NCBI RefSeq assembly: GCF_000613405.1
Contig: NZ_BAIX01000005.1
Coordinates: 1-64,000, forward strand
Source of the DNA: Hoylesella enoeca JCM 12259
Lineage (GTDB): Bacteria; Bacteroidota; Bacteroidia; Bacteroidales; Bacteroidaceae
DNA: 64,000 nucleotides
Reading direction: 5' to 3'
Both the position numbers and the translations under genes were made by a program. Below are positions 16,911 to 25,965 of the stretch, in pieces. A model generated the notes under the pieces. That model did not search any database and was not told the origin of the DNA. It worked only from the letters and a program-made list of their open reading frames with translations. Position 1 is the first letter of the stretch, and every line of letters begins with the position of its first letter.

Positions 16911-17779
16911 TTATTTCATTTTAGCCTTTAATAGGGTGGGAATTTCGCTCGTTTCGCGTGCAACCGGTACGCCGGCAGCTTCAAAAGCAGCCACTTTCTC
17001 GGCCGCAGTACCCGATCCGCTGGAGATGATTGCACCCGCGTGGCCCATCTGTTTGCCTTTGGGTGCCTCGCGACCGGAAATGAATGCCACTACGGGTTTG
17101 GTCACACAGCGTTTGATATAATCAGCAGCGCGCTCCTCGGCATCGCCTCCTATCTCGCCGATTAGTGCGATACTGTCGGTCTCCGGGTCGTTTTGGAACA
17201 GTTCGAGAAGGTCTTGGAAGTAGAGGCCTACGATGGGATCGCCACCTACTCCCACAGCAGTTGACTGTCCAAAACCGTTTGCCGTGAGGTTAGCTACGAC
17301 CTCGTAAGTCAGCGTTCCGCTGCGACTGATTACGCCGGTATGTCCTTTCTTGAAGATGTTTGTTGGCATAATGCCCACCATGCTCTCATCAGGTGAGATG
17401 AGTCCGGGGCAGTTCGGCCGATGAGATTGGCCCCTTTGTCACGGATATAGCGGTAAGCCTCTACCACATCGAGCGTCGGAACGCCCTCGGTGATACAGAT
17501 AATAAGTTTAATGCCGCTGTCGGCAGCCTCGAGCATCGCATCTTTTGCAAACGCAGCCGGTACGAAGATTACAGATGTGTTGGCGTTAGTAGCCTTCACA
17601 GCATCCTTAACCGTGTTGAAAACAGGTATCCCTGCAACCTCTTGTCCGGCCTTCCCGGGCGACGTTCCGCCTACAACGTTGGTGCCATACTCTTTCATTT
17701 TCGTTGCGTGGAATGCGCCGTCACGACCTGTTATGCCTTGAACGATCAGTCGTGTATCTTTATTTATCAATATACTCAT
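16911..17779 (-). pseudogene. sucD: Succinyl-CoA synthetase alpha subunit, frameshifted by one base
   Basis: With SucC interconverts succinyl-CoA and succinate, making ATP or GTP. The N-terminal CoA-binding Rossmann domain ([21 protein letters not shown]) and the C-terminal part with the phosphorylated His region ([15 protein letters not shown]) are intact. The frame breaks near 17417-17420, where GGCCG stands for GGCCCG. Restoring one C gives LIGPNCPGLI, a core motif of the family, and a normal 290-aa protein. A lost base in a CCC run of a central metabolic gene is best explained as a sequence error. It lies 41 bp after sucC and ends at a terminator. Confidence 0.93.
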
Positions 17780-17820
17780 TTTGTTTTCGGTTTTTAAGTT
17801 ACGACTATTCGGTTATCGGT

Positions 17821-18960
17821 TCAACATTTGGCAGCCAGTTCTACAGCCATCTTTCCGGCCTCGCCCATCGTGTGCGCCACGTTGAATTTGGTGCCTTTGA
17901 GTAGCTCTCGGCCCTCTTTCTCGTTGGTTCCGGTTAGTCTTATCACGATCGGCATCGTGGTATCGATGAGCTTGAATGCCTCGATCAGCCCCTTAGCCAC
18001 ATCATCGCAGCGGGTGATTCCACCGAAGATGTTGATCAAAACTACCTTTACGTGCTTATCAGAGAGCAACAGTTTCATTGCTTCTACAATCTTCGTGGGG
18101 TTGGAACTACCACCAATATCGAGGAAGTTAGCCGGATTTCCGCCGTAAAGTTTAATCATATCCATCGTGGCCATTGCTAAACCGGCCCCGTTGACCATAC
18201 AACCGATTTCGCCACCGAGGTTTACATAGCTGAAGCCTTTATCCTTAGCGTCTTGTTCTTTACGCTCTTCGGGCGTGGGTTCAAACAATTCGAACACGTC
18301 GGGATGACGGAAGAGGGCATTGTTATCGAATGTCATCTTGGCATCGATGGCTTTCAGTTTGCCGTCGCCTGTCAGTACAAGCGGGTTGATTTCGGCCAGA
18401 GACGCATCCTTTTCTTTGAACAGTCGATAGAGATTTTGCAGCAAAGGAACGGCTTGTTTTATCTGAGCCATATCGTCGAAGAGCGTGAATGCGGCCTCGC
18501 GAGCTTTGTAATCGGGCAGCCCTAACAGCGGGTCGATGGGTATTTTGATGATTTTCTCGGGCGTATCCTTAGCTACCGCCTCGATGTCCATACCTCCTTC
18601 GCGGCTGAGCATCAGTATGGCCGACTTTGATTTACGGTCGATGACGATGCTTACATAATACTCCGATGCGATATCAACAGCCTCGCCGACGAGCACTCTG
18701 TCGACAGTGAAACCCTTGATATCCATCCCCAGAATCTGCGTTGCATACTGTTTGATTTCGGCTTCATCCTTACCCAGCTTCACGCCGCCGGCTTTTCCTC
18801 GGCCGCCTGTGTGTACTTGGGCTTTTACGACAGCGCGTTCCACCCCCAGTTTTCTGTAAGCTTCGACAGCCTCTTCTGCCGTGTGGCACACCAAACTGTT
18901 GTCCACCGGCAAGCCATATTTGGCAAAAAAGGCCTTTGCCTGATACTCATAGACTTTCAT
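17821..18960 (-). CDS. sucC: Succinyl-CoA synthetase beta subunit
   Basis: ATP-grasp subunit that binds nucleotide and succinate. The 379-aa protein has KAQVHTGGRGKAGGVKLG (residues 45-62), EINPLVLTGDG, LNLGGEIGCMVNGAGLAMATMD-like family segments and INIFGGITRCDDVAKG. It pairs with sucD directly downstream. In an organism with frdCAB the complex most likely works around succinate formation and methylmalonyl-CoA chemistry, though the direction cannot be read from sequence. A -7 element lies at 19004-19011, giving a leader of about 40 nt. Confidence 0.96.
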   Translation of the reverse strand: MKVYEYQAKAFFAKYGLPVDNSLVCHTAEEAVEAYRKLGVERAVVKAQVHTGGRGKAGGVKLGKDEAEIKQYATQILGMDIKGFTVDRVLVGEAVDIASEYYVSIVIDRKSKSAILMLSREGGMDIEAVAKDTPEKIIKIPIDPLLGLPDYKAREAAFTLFDDMAQIKQAVPLLQNLYRLFKEKDASLAEINPLVLTGDGKLKAIDAKMTFDNNALFRHPDVFELFEPTPEERKEQDAKDKGFSYVNLGGEIGCMVNGAGLAMATMDMIKLYGGNPANFLDIGGSSNPTKIVEAMKLLLSDKHVKVVLINIFGGITRCDDVAKGLIEAFKLIDTTMPIVIRLTGTNEKEGRELLKGTKFNVAHTMGEAGKMAVELAAKC

Positions 18961-19003
18961 AGTAAATCAAATTAGTTTAATATTAATGTTTAAATCAGTG
19001 CTG

Positions 19004-19011
19004 CAAATATA
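19004..19011 (-). promoter_or_regulatory. -7 element of sucC-sucD
   Basis: TATATTTG on the minus strand, 43 nt upstream of the sucC ATG. No clear -33 element was found. Confidence 0.5.
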
Positions 19012-19133
19012 GATAAAATTTTTCAAGTCGAGCCTAATCAAATCCCATTTTTTCTGTGATTGCGATTAAAAAAGAGGTTTTCCTCGATTTCCAAGTCCAT
19101 CTCTCTCTTATTGGGGAAGCCGGAGTGGGTTTC

Positions 19134-19221
19134 TGATTCATCGTTAGTTGCATTGCAACTAACGATGAATCGCCGTGCAACTAACGGTTACTTGGCTTGC
19201 AACTAACCATTAGTTAAAAAT
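19134..19221. repeat. 22-bp repeat array downstream of yitT
   Basis: Four near-consensus units start at 19134, 19156, 19178 and 19200. Three contain the exact half-core CAACTAAC. Units 1 and 2 are inverted complements (TTCATCGTTAGTTGC and GCAACTAACGATGAA), giving a strong hairpin. The array ends 3 bp before the yitT stop codon. Confidence 0.88.
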
Positions 19222-19224
19222 CGA

Positions 19225-20168
19225 TCAAATCTTGTCTGCTTGTTTACTTGTCGACTTGTCAGTTATAATTGAATTACCGTCATGGTGTTTTTTCACTTTA
19301 AAATGGTCGAAACCCTTGCCGTAAACGCCCATGACAGCACTTTGCGTGACGAAAGCATGAGGATCAATGTCGTCGATCATACGATAAAGCAGGCCTGCTT
19401 CACGCTGCTTGGTGACCACGATCAACACTTTCAGGTTGTTGCCCGAGTAATAACCGCGGGCGTCGATAACGGTGCAACCGCGGTGAGGAGCTCTGCCGTG
19501 ATGCGCTCGCATATCTCGTCGTAACGATCGGAGATAATAAGAAATTGCACGGAACGGCGCCCAGAGTTGACCACTTGGTCTAAAACGAAAGCCGTGATGA
19601 TGAGTACCACGTAGCCGTAGATCACTTGTTCCCAACTGTGCAACACCACATAACTGAGCGTTACGATGGTCATATCGCAGAGAAGAACCACCCTTCCGAG
19701 CGAAATGTCGCGATATTTGTTGACGATTGCGGCCACAATGTCCGAACCTCCGGTGCTTCCATTGAACGAGAGTCCATATCCGATGCCCACTCCGCAGAAT
19801 ACTGCGCCGATGATGCTAGCCATAAATGGTTGGTCGGTCAATATCGTGGGGTGAGGGAAAAAATTGCGAAATGCGGCAACGAACATCGTGAGCAACACTA
19901 CGCCATAGATCGTTTTGATGCAGAATTTGAGGCCTAACACCTTCAAAGCAATGGCCAAAAGCACTGCATTTACCCCGAAATAGGTCACCTGAACCGGCAC
20001 TTTTGCACCCCAGAACACAATCGAAGAAAGTCCTGCAACACCGCCAGTGCTGATGTTGTTAGGCAACAAAAAGATGGTCCATCCAATGCAATAAGAGAGC
20101 ATTCCGACGGCAATCATCACATAATCCATGATTTCTCGATAAAGTGTTTTGCGTGTGATTCGTTCCAT
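19225..20168 (-). pseudogene. YitT family membrane protein (DUF161 + DUF2179), frameshifted
   Basis: An integral membrane protein with about five or six hydrophobic segments (starting MIAVGMLSYCIGWTIFLL, FLLPNNISTGGVAGLS) followed by a cytoplasmic DUF2179 domain (SVQFLIISDRYDEICERI, then VIDARGYYSGNNLKVLIVV, IDPHAFVTQSAVMGVYGKGF). Function is unknown, and transport is only a guess. The frame breaks near 19483-19486; restoring one base reads ELLHRGCTVIDARG. The start MERITRKTL is favoured because a perfect promoter lies at 20200-20230, excluding the longer upstream reading frame. Confidence 0.88.
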
Positions 20169-20199
20169 TTTATGATCTTTTGAATGTTTTTTATCGATG

Positions 20200-20230
20200 C
20201 AAAGGTAGACCAAGTTTGATACACCGCAAA
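20200..20230 (-). promoter_or_regulatory. Promoter of yitT
   Basis: Textbook match on the minus strand: TTTG (20230-20227), exactly 19 nt, TACCTTTG (20207-20200). The ATG follows 31 nt later. Confidence 0.75.
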
Positions 20231-20284
20231 ATAATAACACGAAAATAGCATCACAGAAGCAACTCTTTTGTGGATTAATTTCGC

Positions 20285-20293
20285 TATCTTTGC
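20285..20293 (+). promoter_or_regulatory. -7 element of ruvB
   Basis: TATCTTTGC, 26 nt before the chosen ruvB ATG. This position rules out the longer in-frame TTG start. Confidence 0.55.
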
Positions 20294-20319
20294 ACTTCAA
20301 AGGAATGCCAAACGACAGA

Positions 20320-21357
20320 ATGAACGACGACTTTGATATCAGAGGCGAACGTATTTCGCCGGCCGAACGCGACTTCGAGAATGCACTGAGACCGCCTAAA
20401 TTCGCCGACTTCAGCGGTCAGACGAAAGTGGTGGAGAATTTAGAGGTGTTTGTAGAAGCTGCTAAATACCGCGGCGAACCGCTCGATCACACGCTCCTTC
20501 ACGGGCCGCCGGGCTTGGGAAAGACCACGCTGAGCAATATCATTGCCAATGAATTGGGCGTGGGATTCAAGTTAACGAGCGGTCCGGTGCTTGATAAGCC
20601 GGGCGATTTAGCGGGTATTCTCACCTCGCTTGATGCTAATGACGTGCTGTTTATCGATGAAATTCATCGTCTTTCACCCGTTGTCGAAGAGTATCTTTAC
20701 TCTGCAATGGAAGACTTTCGCATCGATATAATGATTGATAAAGGTCCTTCGGCACGGTCAATACAAATTGATCTCAATCCGTTTACGCTCGTTGGAGCCA
20801 CCACTCGCAGCGGTTTGCTCACGGCTCCGTTGCGTGCCCGCTTCGGCATTAACTTGCATTTGGAATATTATGAGCCCGAAGTACTGGCGCGAATTATTAA
20901 GCGTTCGGCTTCGATTCTGAATGTTCCGATAGACAATGAGGCTGCTATTGAACTCGCACGACGCTCTCGCGGTACGCCCCGAATTGCCAATGCGTTGCTC
21001 CGCAGAGTGCGAGACTTTGCACAAGTAAAGGGCGATGGGCGTATCGATACAACCATATCGCGTCTCTCTCTCACGGCTTTGAATATCGATCAGTATGGTT
21101 TAGATGAGATAGATAATAAGATTCTGCTCACGATTATCGATAAATTTAAAGGCGGTCCGGTGGGAGTCTCGACCATTGCGACAGCTATCGGCGAAGACAG
21201 CGGCACCGTGGAAGAGGTTTATGAGCCGTTCCTTATCATGGAGGGATTCATCAAGCGCACGCCCCGCGGCCGTATGGCAACCGAACTTGCGTATCAACAT
21301 TTCGGCCGAAATATATTTAACAGCACCGCGAGACATCCTGGATTGTTTGATGAATAA
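20320..21357 (+). CDS. ruvB: Holliday junction branch-migration ATPase RuvB
   Basis: Hexameric AAA+ motor that drives branch migration with RuvA. The 345-aa protein has Walker [11 protein letters not shown] (about residue 64), Walker [11 protein letters not shown], sensor 1 GATTRSGLL, and the C-terminal winged-helix DNA-binding domain ending [13 protein letters not shown]. The start [13 protein letters not shown] fits the family and lies behind a -7 element, so the 10-codon upstream extension was rejected. It is followed closely by coaD and ybeY. Confidence 0.97.
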   Translation: MNDDFDIRGERISPAERDFENALRPPKFADFSGQTKVVENLEVFVEAAKYRGEPLDHTLLHGPPGLGKTTLSNIIANELGVGFKLTSGPVLDKPGDLAGILTSLDANDVLFIDEIHRLSPVVEEYLYSAMEDFRIDIMIDKGPSARSIQIDLNPFTLVGATTRSGLLTAPLRARFGINLHLEYYEPEVLARIIKRSASILNVPIDNEAAIELARRSRGTPRIANALLRRVRDFAQVKGDGRIDTTISRLSLTALNIDQYGLDEIDNKILLTIIDKFKGGPVGVSTIATAIGEDSGTVEEVYEPFLIMEGFIKRTPRGRMATELAYQHFGRNIFNSTARHPGLFDE

Positions 21358-21361
21358 AAAT

Positions 21362-21808
21362 ATGAAGACAGGCCTTTTTATAGGAAGTTTTGACCCGTTC
21401 ACTATTGGACACGATGCTGTTGTGCGTCGAGCGTTGCCGTTGTTCGATCGAATTGTCATTGGAGTAGGGGTCAATGAGCGTAAGAAATATATGTACAGCT
21501 CTGACGTAAGGGTGAAAAGCATTGCCGAACTCTATGCCGCCGAGTCTCGAATAGAGGTCAAAGCCTATAACGATTTGGCTGTAGAGTTTGCACATCGAGA
21601 GGGTGCTTGGTTCATCATTAAAGGTGTTCGGAGCATCAAAGACTTTGAATACGAGCGTGAACAAGCCGATATCAATCGGCAGATCGGCGGTATAGACACC
21701 ATCCTTTTCTATGCAGAACCGAGGATGGAAAGTATCAGCTCGACAATGATTCGTGAACTGATACACTTCGGAAAAGATGTAAGTGAATTCTTACCAATGA
21801 AGAAATGA
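21362..21808 (+). CDS. coaD: Phosphopantetheine adenylyltransferase
   Basis: Penultimate step of coenzyme A synthesis, making dephospho-CoA from 4'-phosphopantetheine and ATP. The 148-aa protein has the nucleotidyltransferase motif GSFDPFTIGH (residues 8-17), IKGVRSIKDFEYE and the ATP-binding SSTMIRELI. An in-frame ATG 12 nt upstream, overlapping the ruvB stop, is an alternative start. Its stop overlaps the ybeY ATG. In several Bacteroidota coaD sits between parE and an S41 protease; here those two are adjacent about 30 kb away, so coaD has apparently moved. Confidence 0.96.
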   Translation: MKTGLFIGSFDPFTIGHDAVVRRALPLFDRIVIGVGVNERKKYMYSSDVRVKSIAELYAAESRIEVKAYNDLAVEFAHREGAWFIIKGVRSIKDFEYEREQADINRQIGGIDTILFYAEPRMESISSTMIRELIHFGKDVSEFLPMKK

Positions 21809-22236
21809 TTACATATAACAGTGAAAACATCAAAATGCCGAGGCTGAAACGGCGCGAGACTTCGGCTTGGATAGAGACCGTTGCAGCTACTTACGACCGT
21901 CGGATAGGTGAAATTGGCTATATGTTTGTAGATGATGAGAAGATACTTGAAGTCAATCGGGAGTATCTCGGACACGATTATTATACCGATATTATCACTT
22001 TTGATTATGATGAAAGCGATGTTCTCAATGGTGATATCGTGATAAGTGTCGACACGGTGCGTAGCAATGCCGAGCAGTTTGGCAAGTCGTTCGACGACGA
22101 GTTGCACCGGGTCATCATCCACGGCATTCTTCATCTCTGCGGCATTAACGATAAAGGTCCCGGTGAACGTGAGTTGATGGAAGCCGCAGAAGACAGAGCA
22201 CTCACACTGCTTAAGCTGCTTTCGGACAAACAATAG
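21805..22236 (+). CDS. ybeY: Endoribonuclease YbeY
   Basis: Metal-dependent RNase for 16S rRNA 3'-end maturation and ribosome quality control. The 143-aa protein has the zinc motif HGILHLCGINDKGPGE (about residue 113), where the usual third His position reads as Asp-Lys, a variant I believe is common in Bacteroidota, and the upstream YYTDIITFDYDE segment. It is translationally coupled to coaD (ATGA overlap). Family assignment is secure. Confidence 0.94.
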   Translation: MITYNSENIKMPRLKRRETSAWIETVAATYDRRIGEIGYMFVDDEKILEVNREYLGHDYYTDIITFDYDESDVLNGDIVISVDTVRSNAEQFGKSFDDELHRVIIHGILHLCGINDKGPGERELMEAAEDRALTLLKLLSDKQ

Positions 22237-22272
22237 ACGTTCAGTGGTCTGCCGATGAATTCAACTGAAAGT

Positions 22273-23037
22273 TTATTTCTTCATTAGGAAGGCATCAGCA
22301 TCATTGAGAACAGGGAACTCCTGACGGAATTTCACCAACGCGGTCATATCCAATTGTGCCGTAGCTTCGCATTCGCGGTTAGCCTCACAAGCTGCAAGGG
22401 TATTGCCATAAGGGTCGAGAATAACGGATGCTCCGCAATATTCGCACTGTGGATCACGCCCCACGCGATTGACTCCCACCACAAAGCACTGATTCTCTAT
22501 GGCTCGGGCACGCAGCAATGTACGCCACGCAGCAATGCGAGATGTAGGCCAATTGGCCACGTACAGAATGCAATCGTAGTCTTTCTGATTACGACTCCAC
22601 ACAGGAAAACGCAAGTCATAACACACCTCCAATAAGAATCTGATACCTCGAAAAGCAACAATTACGCGTTCATTACCACGTGTAAAGCATTTATCTTCAC
22701 CGCTGTACGTGAAGAGATGACGCTTGTCGTAAATGTCGACGTGCCCATTCGGCTGAACGAAATAGAATCGGTTGTAAAATCTTCCGTCGTCATTTACGGC
22801 CACCGAACCTGCTATTGCCGCATCGCATCGGGTCGCTTTGCATTTCATCCAGTACAGAGTCTCACCATCATTCGGCTCTGCAAGTCCGTCGGGTTGCATT
22901 GCAAAGCCTGTCGAAAACATCTCGGGCAATACATAGAGATCAGCTCCTCGTTGCCTGTCGATAGCCTCGTCTGCCGCCCGAATATTGCTTGCGGGATCGG
23001 CCCAAATGATATCTCGTTGCAGTATCGATACTCTCAT
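22273..23037 (-). CDS. Carbon-nitrogen hydrolase, omega-amidase-like
   Basis: A 254-aa nitrilase-superfamily amidase. The catalytic triad is visible: Glu in YVLPEMFSTGF (about residue 42), Lys in YDKRHLF (about residue 105) and Cys in EVCYDLRFPVW (about residue 140). The ALIENQCF-type segment (RARAIENQCFVVGVNRVG) is typical of the YafV/Nit2 group that hydrolyses alpha-ketoglutaramate. The exact substrate is inferred. Its ATG overlaps the stop of the DUF4294 gene. Confidence 0.9.
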   Translation of the reverse strand: MRVSILQRDIIWADPASNIRAADEAIDRQRGADLYVLPEMFSTGFAMQPDGLAEPNDGETLYWMKCKATRCDAAIAGSVAVNDDGRFYNRFYFVQPNGHVDIYDKRHLFTYSGEDKCFTRGNERVIVAFRGIRFLLEVCYDLRFPVWSRNQKDYDCILYVANWPTSRIAAWRTLLRARAIENQCFVVGVNRVGRDPQCEYCGASVILDPYGNTLAACEANRECEATAQLDMTALVKFRQEFPVLNDADAFLMKK

Positions 23038-23681
23038 AGCTGCCCAGCTTCTACCATTAGCACCACGCGTTCAGTCAAACGGTCGACGCCGTTGGGGTCA
23101 TACTGCTTTTTAAGACTGGCTCCGAACATCCACGCAAAGGCCTGATAAAAGCCTGCACGCACCGGACCGAGAATGGCTTGGATAAGATTATACGACGTGG
23201 AATTACATTCACGGTAAACCAATTTGATGAGAAGTTTACCCTGCGCGTAAGTCAATTTTTTCATTCTCGGCGTGTATTCCTGCTTGATACTTTGCTCAAC
23301 GTTTTTGAGATGTGCGTCTCTTGCCTTCTTGTTTGGTAAGGTTTGAAGATAGTCATAAGTTTCAAGAATAATCGTGTTGCATTCTTTTGCAATAGGCAAA
23401 ACTTTCTTAACGTTATACACCAAACGATTGAATGCTTGTTGTTGCTGCGCATCTTTGAACACGATAGGCGGATAAACGTAGACGTTATTCAGTTCGACAT
23501 ATTGAATGCTATCGCCTCTGAGCAACACTTTGCCTACTTTTACCATTGGCACAAACGTGGGATCGTTCATGTCCACGACACGATCTTCGGGATTGACATG
23601 TCCCGGACGGTCAGTCTGCGCCCGCATCTGCGAGGAACAAAACGTTACAATGGCCGATAGTATGATTATCTTCCATCTCAT
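23034..23681 (-). CDS. DUF4294 secreted protein
   Basis: A 215-aa protein with a signal peptide (MRWKIIILSAIVTFCSSQMRAQ) and the conserved DUF4294 body (VELNNVYVYPPIVFKD, LVYNVKKVLPIAKECN, GKLLIKLVYRECNSTSYNLI, FYQAFAWMFGASLKKQYDP). Function is unknown; the family is largely restricted to Bacteroidota. I chose the ATG at 23681 because a -7 element lies just upstream and it gives the signal peptide; the 40-residue longer frame lacks one. It is co-transcribed with the amidase. Confidence 0.88.
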   Translation of the reverse strand: MRWKIIILSAIVTFCSSQMRAQTDRPGHVNPEDRVVDMNDPTFVPMVKVGKVLLRGDSIQYVELNNVYVYPPIVFKDAQQQQAFNRLVYNVKKVLPIAKECNTIILETYDYLQTLPNKKARDAHLKNVEQSIKQEYTPRMKKLTYAQGKLLIKLVYRECNSTSYNLIQAILGPVRAGFYQAFAWMFGASLKKQYDPNGVDRLTERVVLMVEAGQL

Positions 23682-23687
23682 CGGTTG

Positions 23688-23695
23688 CAAATTTA
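23688..23695 (-). promoter_or_regulatory. -7 element of the DUF4294-amidase operon
   Basis: TAAATTTG on the minus strand ends 6 nt before the ATG, so the mRNA would have almost no leader. Confidence 0.5.
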
Positions 23696-23834
23696 CAGAT
23701 ATTTTCTTACATCCACTCACATCTTTATTGATATTTAATATCCCCTCCAAGTCCTCGAAAAAAGGAGGTGGAATAGGTCTAAGGGGATTATCAATGCTCA
23801 ATGGCTAATTCTCAAATGGCGGTAAAGCTGTTTC

Positions 23835-23922
23835 CAATTAAGTGTCGGTCATGGTCCGAATCACCGTTATTTGCAGCTTCATTCACCGTTGGTTGCACTG
23901 CCATTGGCGGTGAGTTGGAATA
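23835..23922. repeat. 22-bp repeat array between susD and DUF4294
   Basis: Four exact-phase units start at 23835, 23857, 23879 and 23901 (CAATTAAGTGTCGG..., CGAATCACCGTTATTTGC..., TCATTCACCGTTGGTTGC..., CCATTGGCGGTGAGTTGG...). They are moderately diverged from the consensus but keep the TCACCGTTNNTTGC core. Confidence 0.75.
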
Positions 23923-23978
23923 CTGATTGTATGTGATTGATTCATAGTGGAATAGAAAGTGACTTCCGCTAATATAAA

Positions 23979-24010
23979 AAGGAGAGACATGCCGGGGCAT
24001 ATCTCTCCTT
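23979..24010 (-). terminator. Terminator of the susC-susD operon
   Basis: Long near-perfect stem AAGGAGAGA.ATGCC / GGCAT.TCTCTCCTT with a 2-nt loop, followed on the minus strand by TTTTTAT. It lies 30 bp after the susD stop. Confidence 0.88.
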
Positions 24011-24039
24011 GAAAGGGGGATCAACCGATCGTGTGAAGA

Positions 24040-25951
24040 TCAATAATTGGGGCCTTCGCCGAAGTTGGGCGCACCTTTGTCATACCACACGCGCTCGGTG
24101 TTGAGCAATGAGGGGTTCTGTCCATCGGTGAAAGTGAAGCCCTGCTCTTGTGCTGCTGCAATGATGAATGGTTTCATCTTGTTGAAGTCTTTGGGCTCGG
24201 TGATGTAGAACCTACGCGGTATTTCGGTGTTCGCTTTCATGCTGACCCATGGGATGAGATTGCTTCCCACCTTGGGAATACCCGTGCGGCGTACGGTGAC
24301 GAACTGCTCGAGGGGTTGATAGTAGAAGTGAAGGTAGAGCTGAATATAGATCTTTTCGAGGTCTGCAGCTTTGTTTCCTGTCAACTGGTAATCGGCGTTA
24401 GCCATCATGTTTGCGATTTCCGTGTCGCCGTAAGTGACGGGTTTGTCGAACGGATCATTGCAATGTGCCTGATTGTAATAGGGTATTTTGTTGAGCGTTG
24501 CCAGTCTGTTGTAAGCCTTTGCGGATGCTTCGACACCTGTTTTGAAGTAACTGGCAGCCGATTTAGGCAGATTTGCACCGAGCAATTTAAATTCGGCGAG
24601 ATAGAGATTGACCTCGGCTGTGCTCAGAGTCATTTCATAAAGCGGGTTGTCTTCGGTGTCTTGCACGACCTTTCCCTTAGGAGCTGTGGGGAAAGTGAAG
24701 TCTACGCGTCCGCGCACCATCTCTTCATTAAATGTGGAGTAAGGACGATAGGTTTTCGATGCATCGCCGTCTGTGACTTGCCAACGTGTCGAAACGAAGT
24801 AGTTGTTAGCACCGATGTAATTCTTGTCATCGTTCAAATTGATTCCGATAGGAATACCGTAATAACGCACCCAAGGTTCGCCGTCGCCTTTCCAACTGGT
24901 GAAATGCTTGTGGCCCGACGCATCGGTGGTGTAGTTTACGTTGTCAAGGATATATTGGGGAACAGCACATTTGGTGTCGCCTTTGGCTTGAGCGTCGAAG
25001 AAAGCTTGTATAACCTCAGAGTTGAAACTGTTCTTTGTGAACATCACGAGCATGCGGGGATCGTGGTTTTTCTTCATAAAGTCGAGTACATTCTTGCTTG
25101 TTGCGCCGAGACCTACATCGTTTCCGGTGCCGTAAGTGTTGTCGCCACCATCGCCGCCAGTACCTTTATTATATACGTAATCATCTTCGATAGAGCTCAT
25201 GATGTTAGCTTCGCTCGCGCCAACTTCCTCTGCCAGTTTGATGGCACGTGCCCTATCTTGATGCAATAGCCGCACGGCGAGTTTGAGTTTCACACCGTTA
25301 GCAAATTTAAGCCATTTCGAAGTGTTGCCGTTATAGGCCAAATCGTTGTCTCCGAGAGTTGCTTGCGACTCTTTGTGAGCTGCAAGTGTCTTGATATCTG
25401 CATCGATTTCAGAAATCCATTGATCGAAAAGCTCTTTCTGCGAATCGTATTTCGGGGTGAGCGTGCCACCATAACGGAAGTTAACAGCTTCGCTATAAGG
25501 CATGGATCCATACATATCGCAGTCATAAAGTGCCATATACACCGAGAGCGTATTGGCCATAGCCTGATGTCTTGATATTGTTTGGCCTTTTCGGAATCCA
25601 TTTCATCGATGGTTTTATGGATTTCTTTCTCATACTTTTTAGCCTCAACGTAACGCGATCCGGCACCACCCAGTTCCCCCATTTGGTTGAACAGGTCGCC
25701 AAAACTGCCTGATGGCGTGTAAGCTTGGGCGAATTTAGACACATAATTGGCGTCGTAAAACCAAAATAAATAGTCGAATGGCTGATAGGCTACTTGTTCT
25801 TGGGTGAACAAGTATTTAACATCGGCCTTGTTGATAATCGACGGATCGGTGTTGATTTTAGCATACTCGTCTGCGCTGCAACTTGCAGTGAGGATGAGCG
25901 TAGCGTCAACAGGGCAGCCGCAAAGGGCTTCATGATATTCTTGTATTTCAT
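24040..25951 (-). pseudogene. SusD/RagB-family outer-membrane lipoprotein, two frameshifts
   Basis: Surface lipoprotein that captures nutrients for the SusC channel. A signal peptide with lipobox (MKYKNIMKPFAAALL, then LILTASC) begins at 25951. Two breaks, near 25900 and near 25563, are each repaired by adding one base (LLTL to TLILTASCSADEY; QYQDI to AMANTLSVY). The repaired protein is about 637 aa with the ending QFVTVRRTGIPKVGSNLIPW of the SusD-like_2 group. The ligand cannot be told from sequence, and no polysaccharide lyase or glycoside hydrolase lies nearby, so a non-glycan substrate is possible. It starts 14 bp after the susC stop. Confidence 0.88.
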
Positions 25952-25965
25952 AATTTGGTATCTCG

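Noticed and set aside
19134..19221. Repeat arrays as CRISPR
   Set aside because: The period is 22 bp with a 17-bp palindromic core, leaving only about 5 bp between cores. There is no room for spacers and no cas gene in the window.
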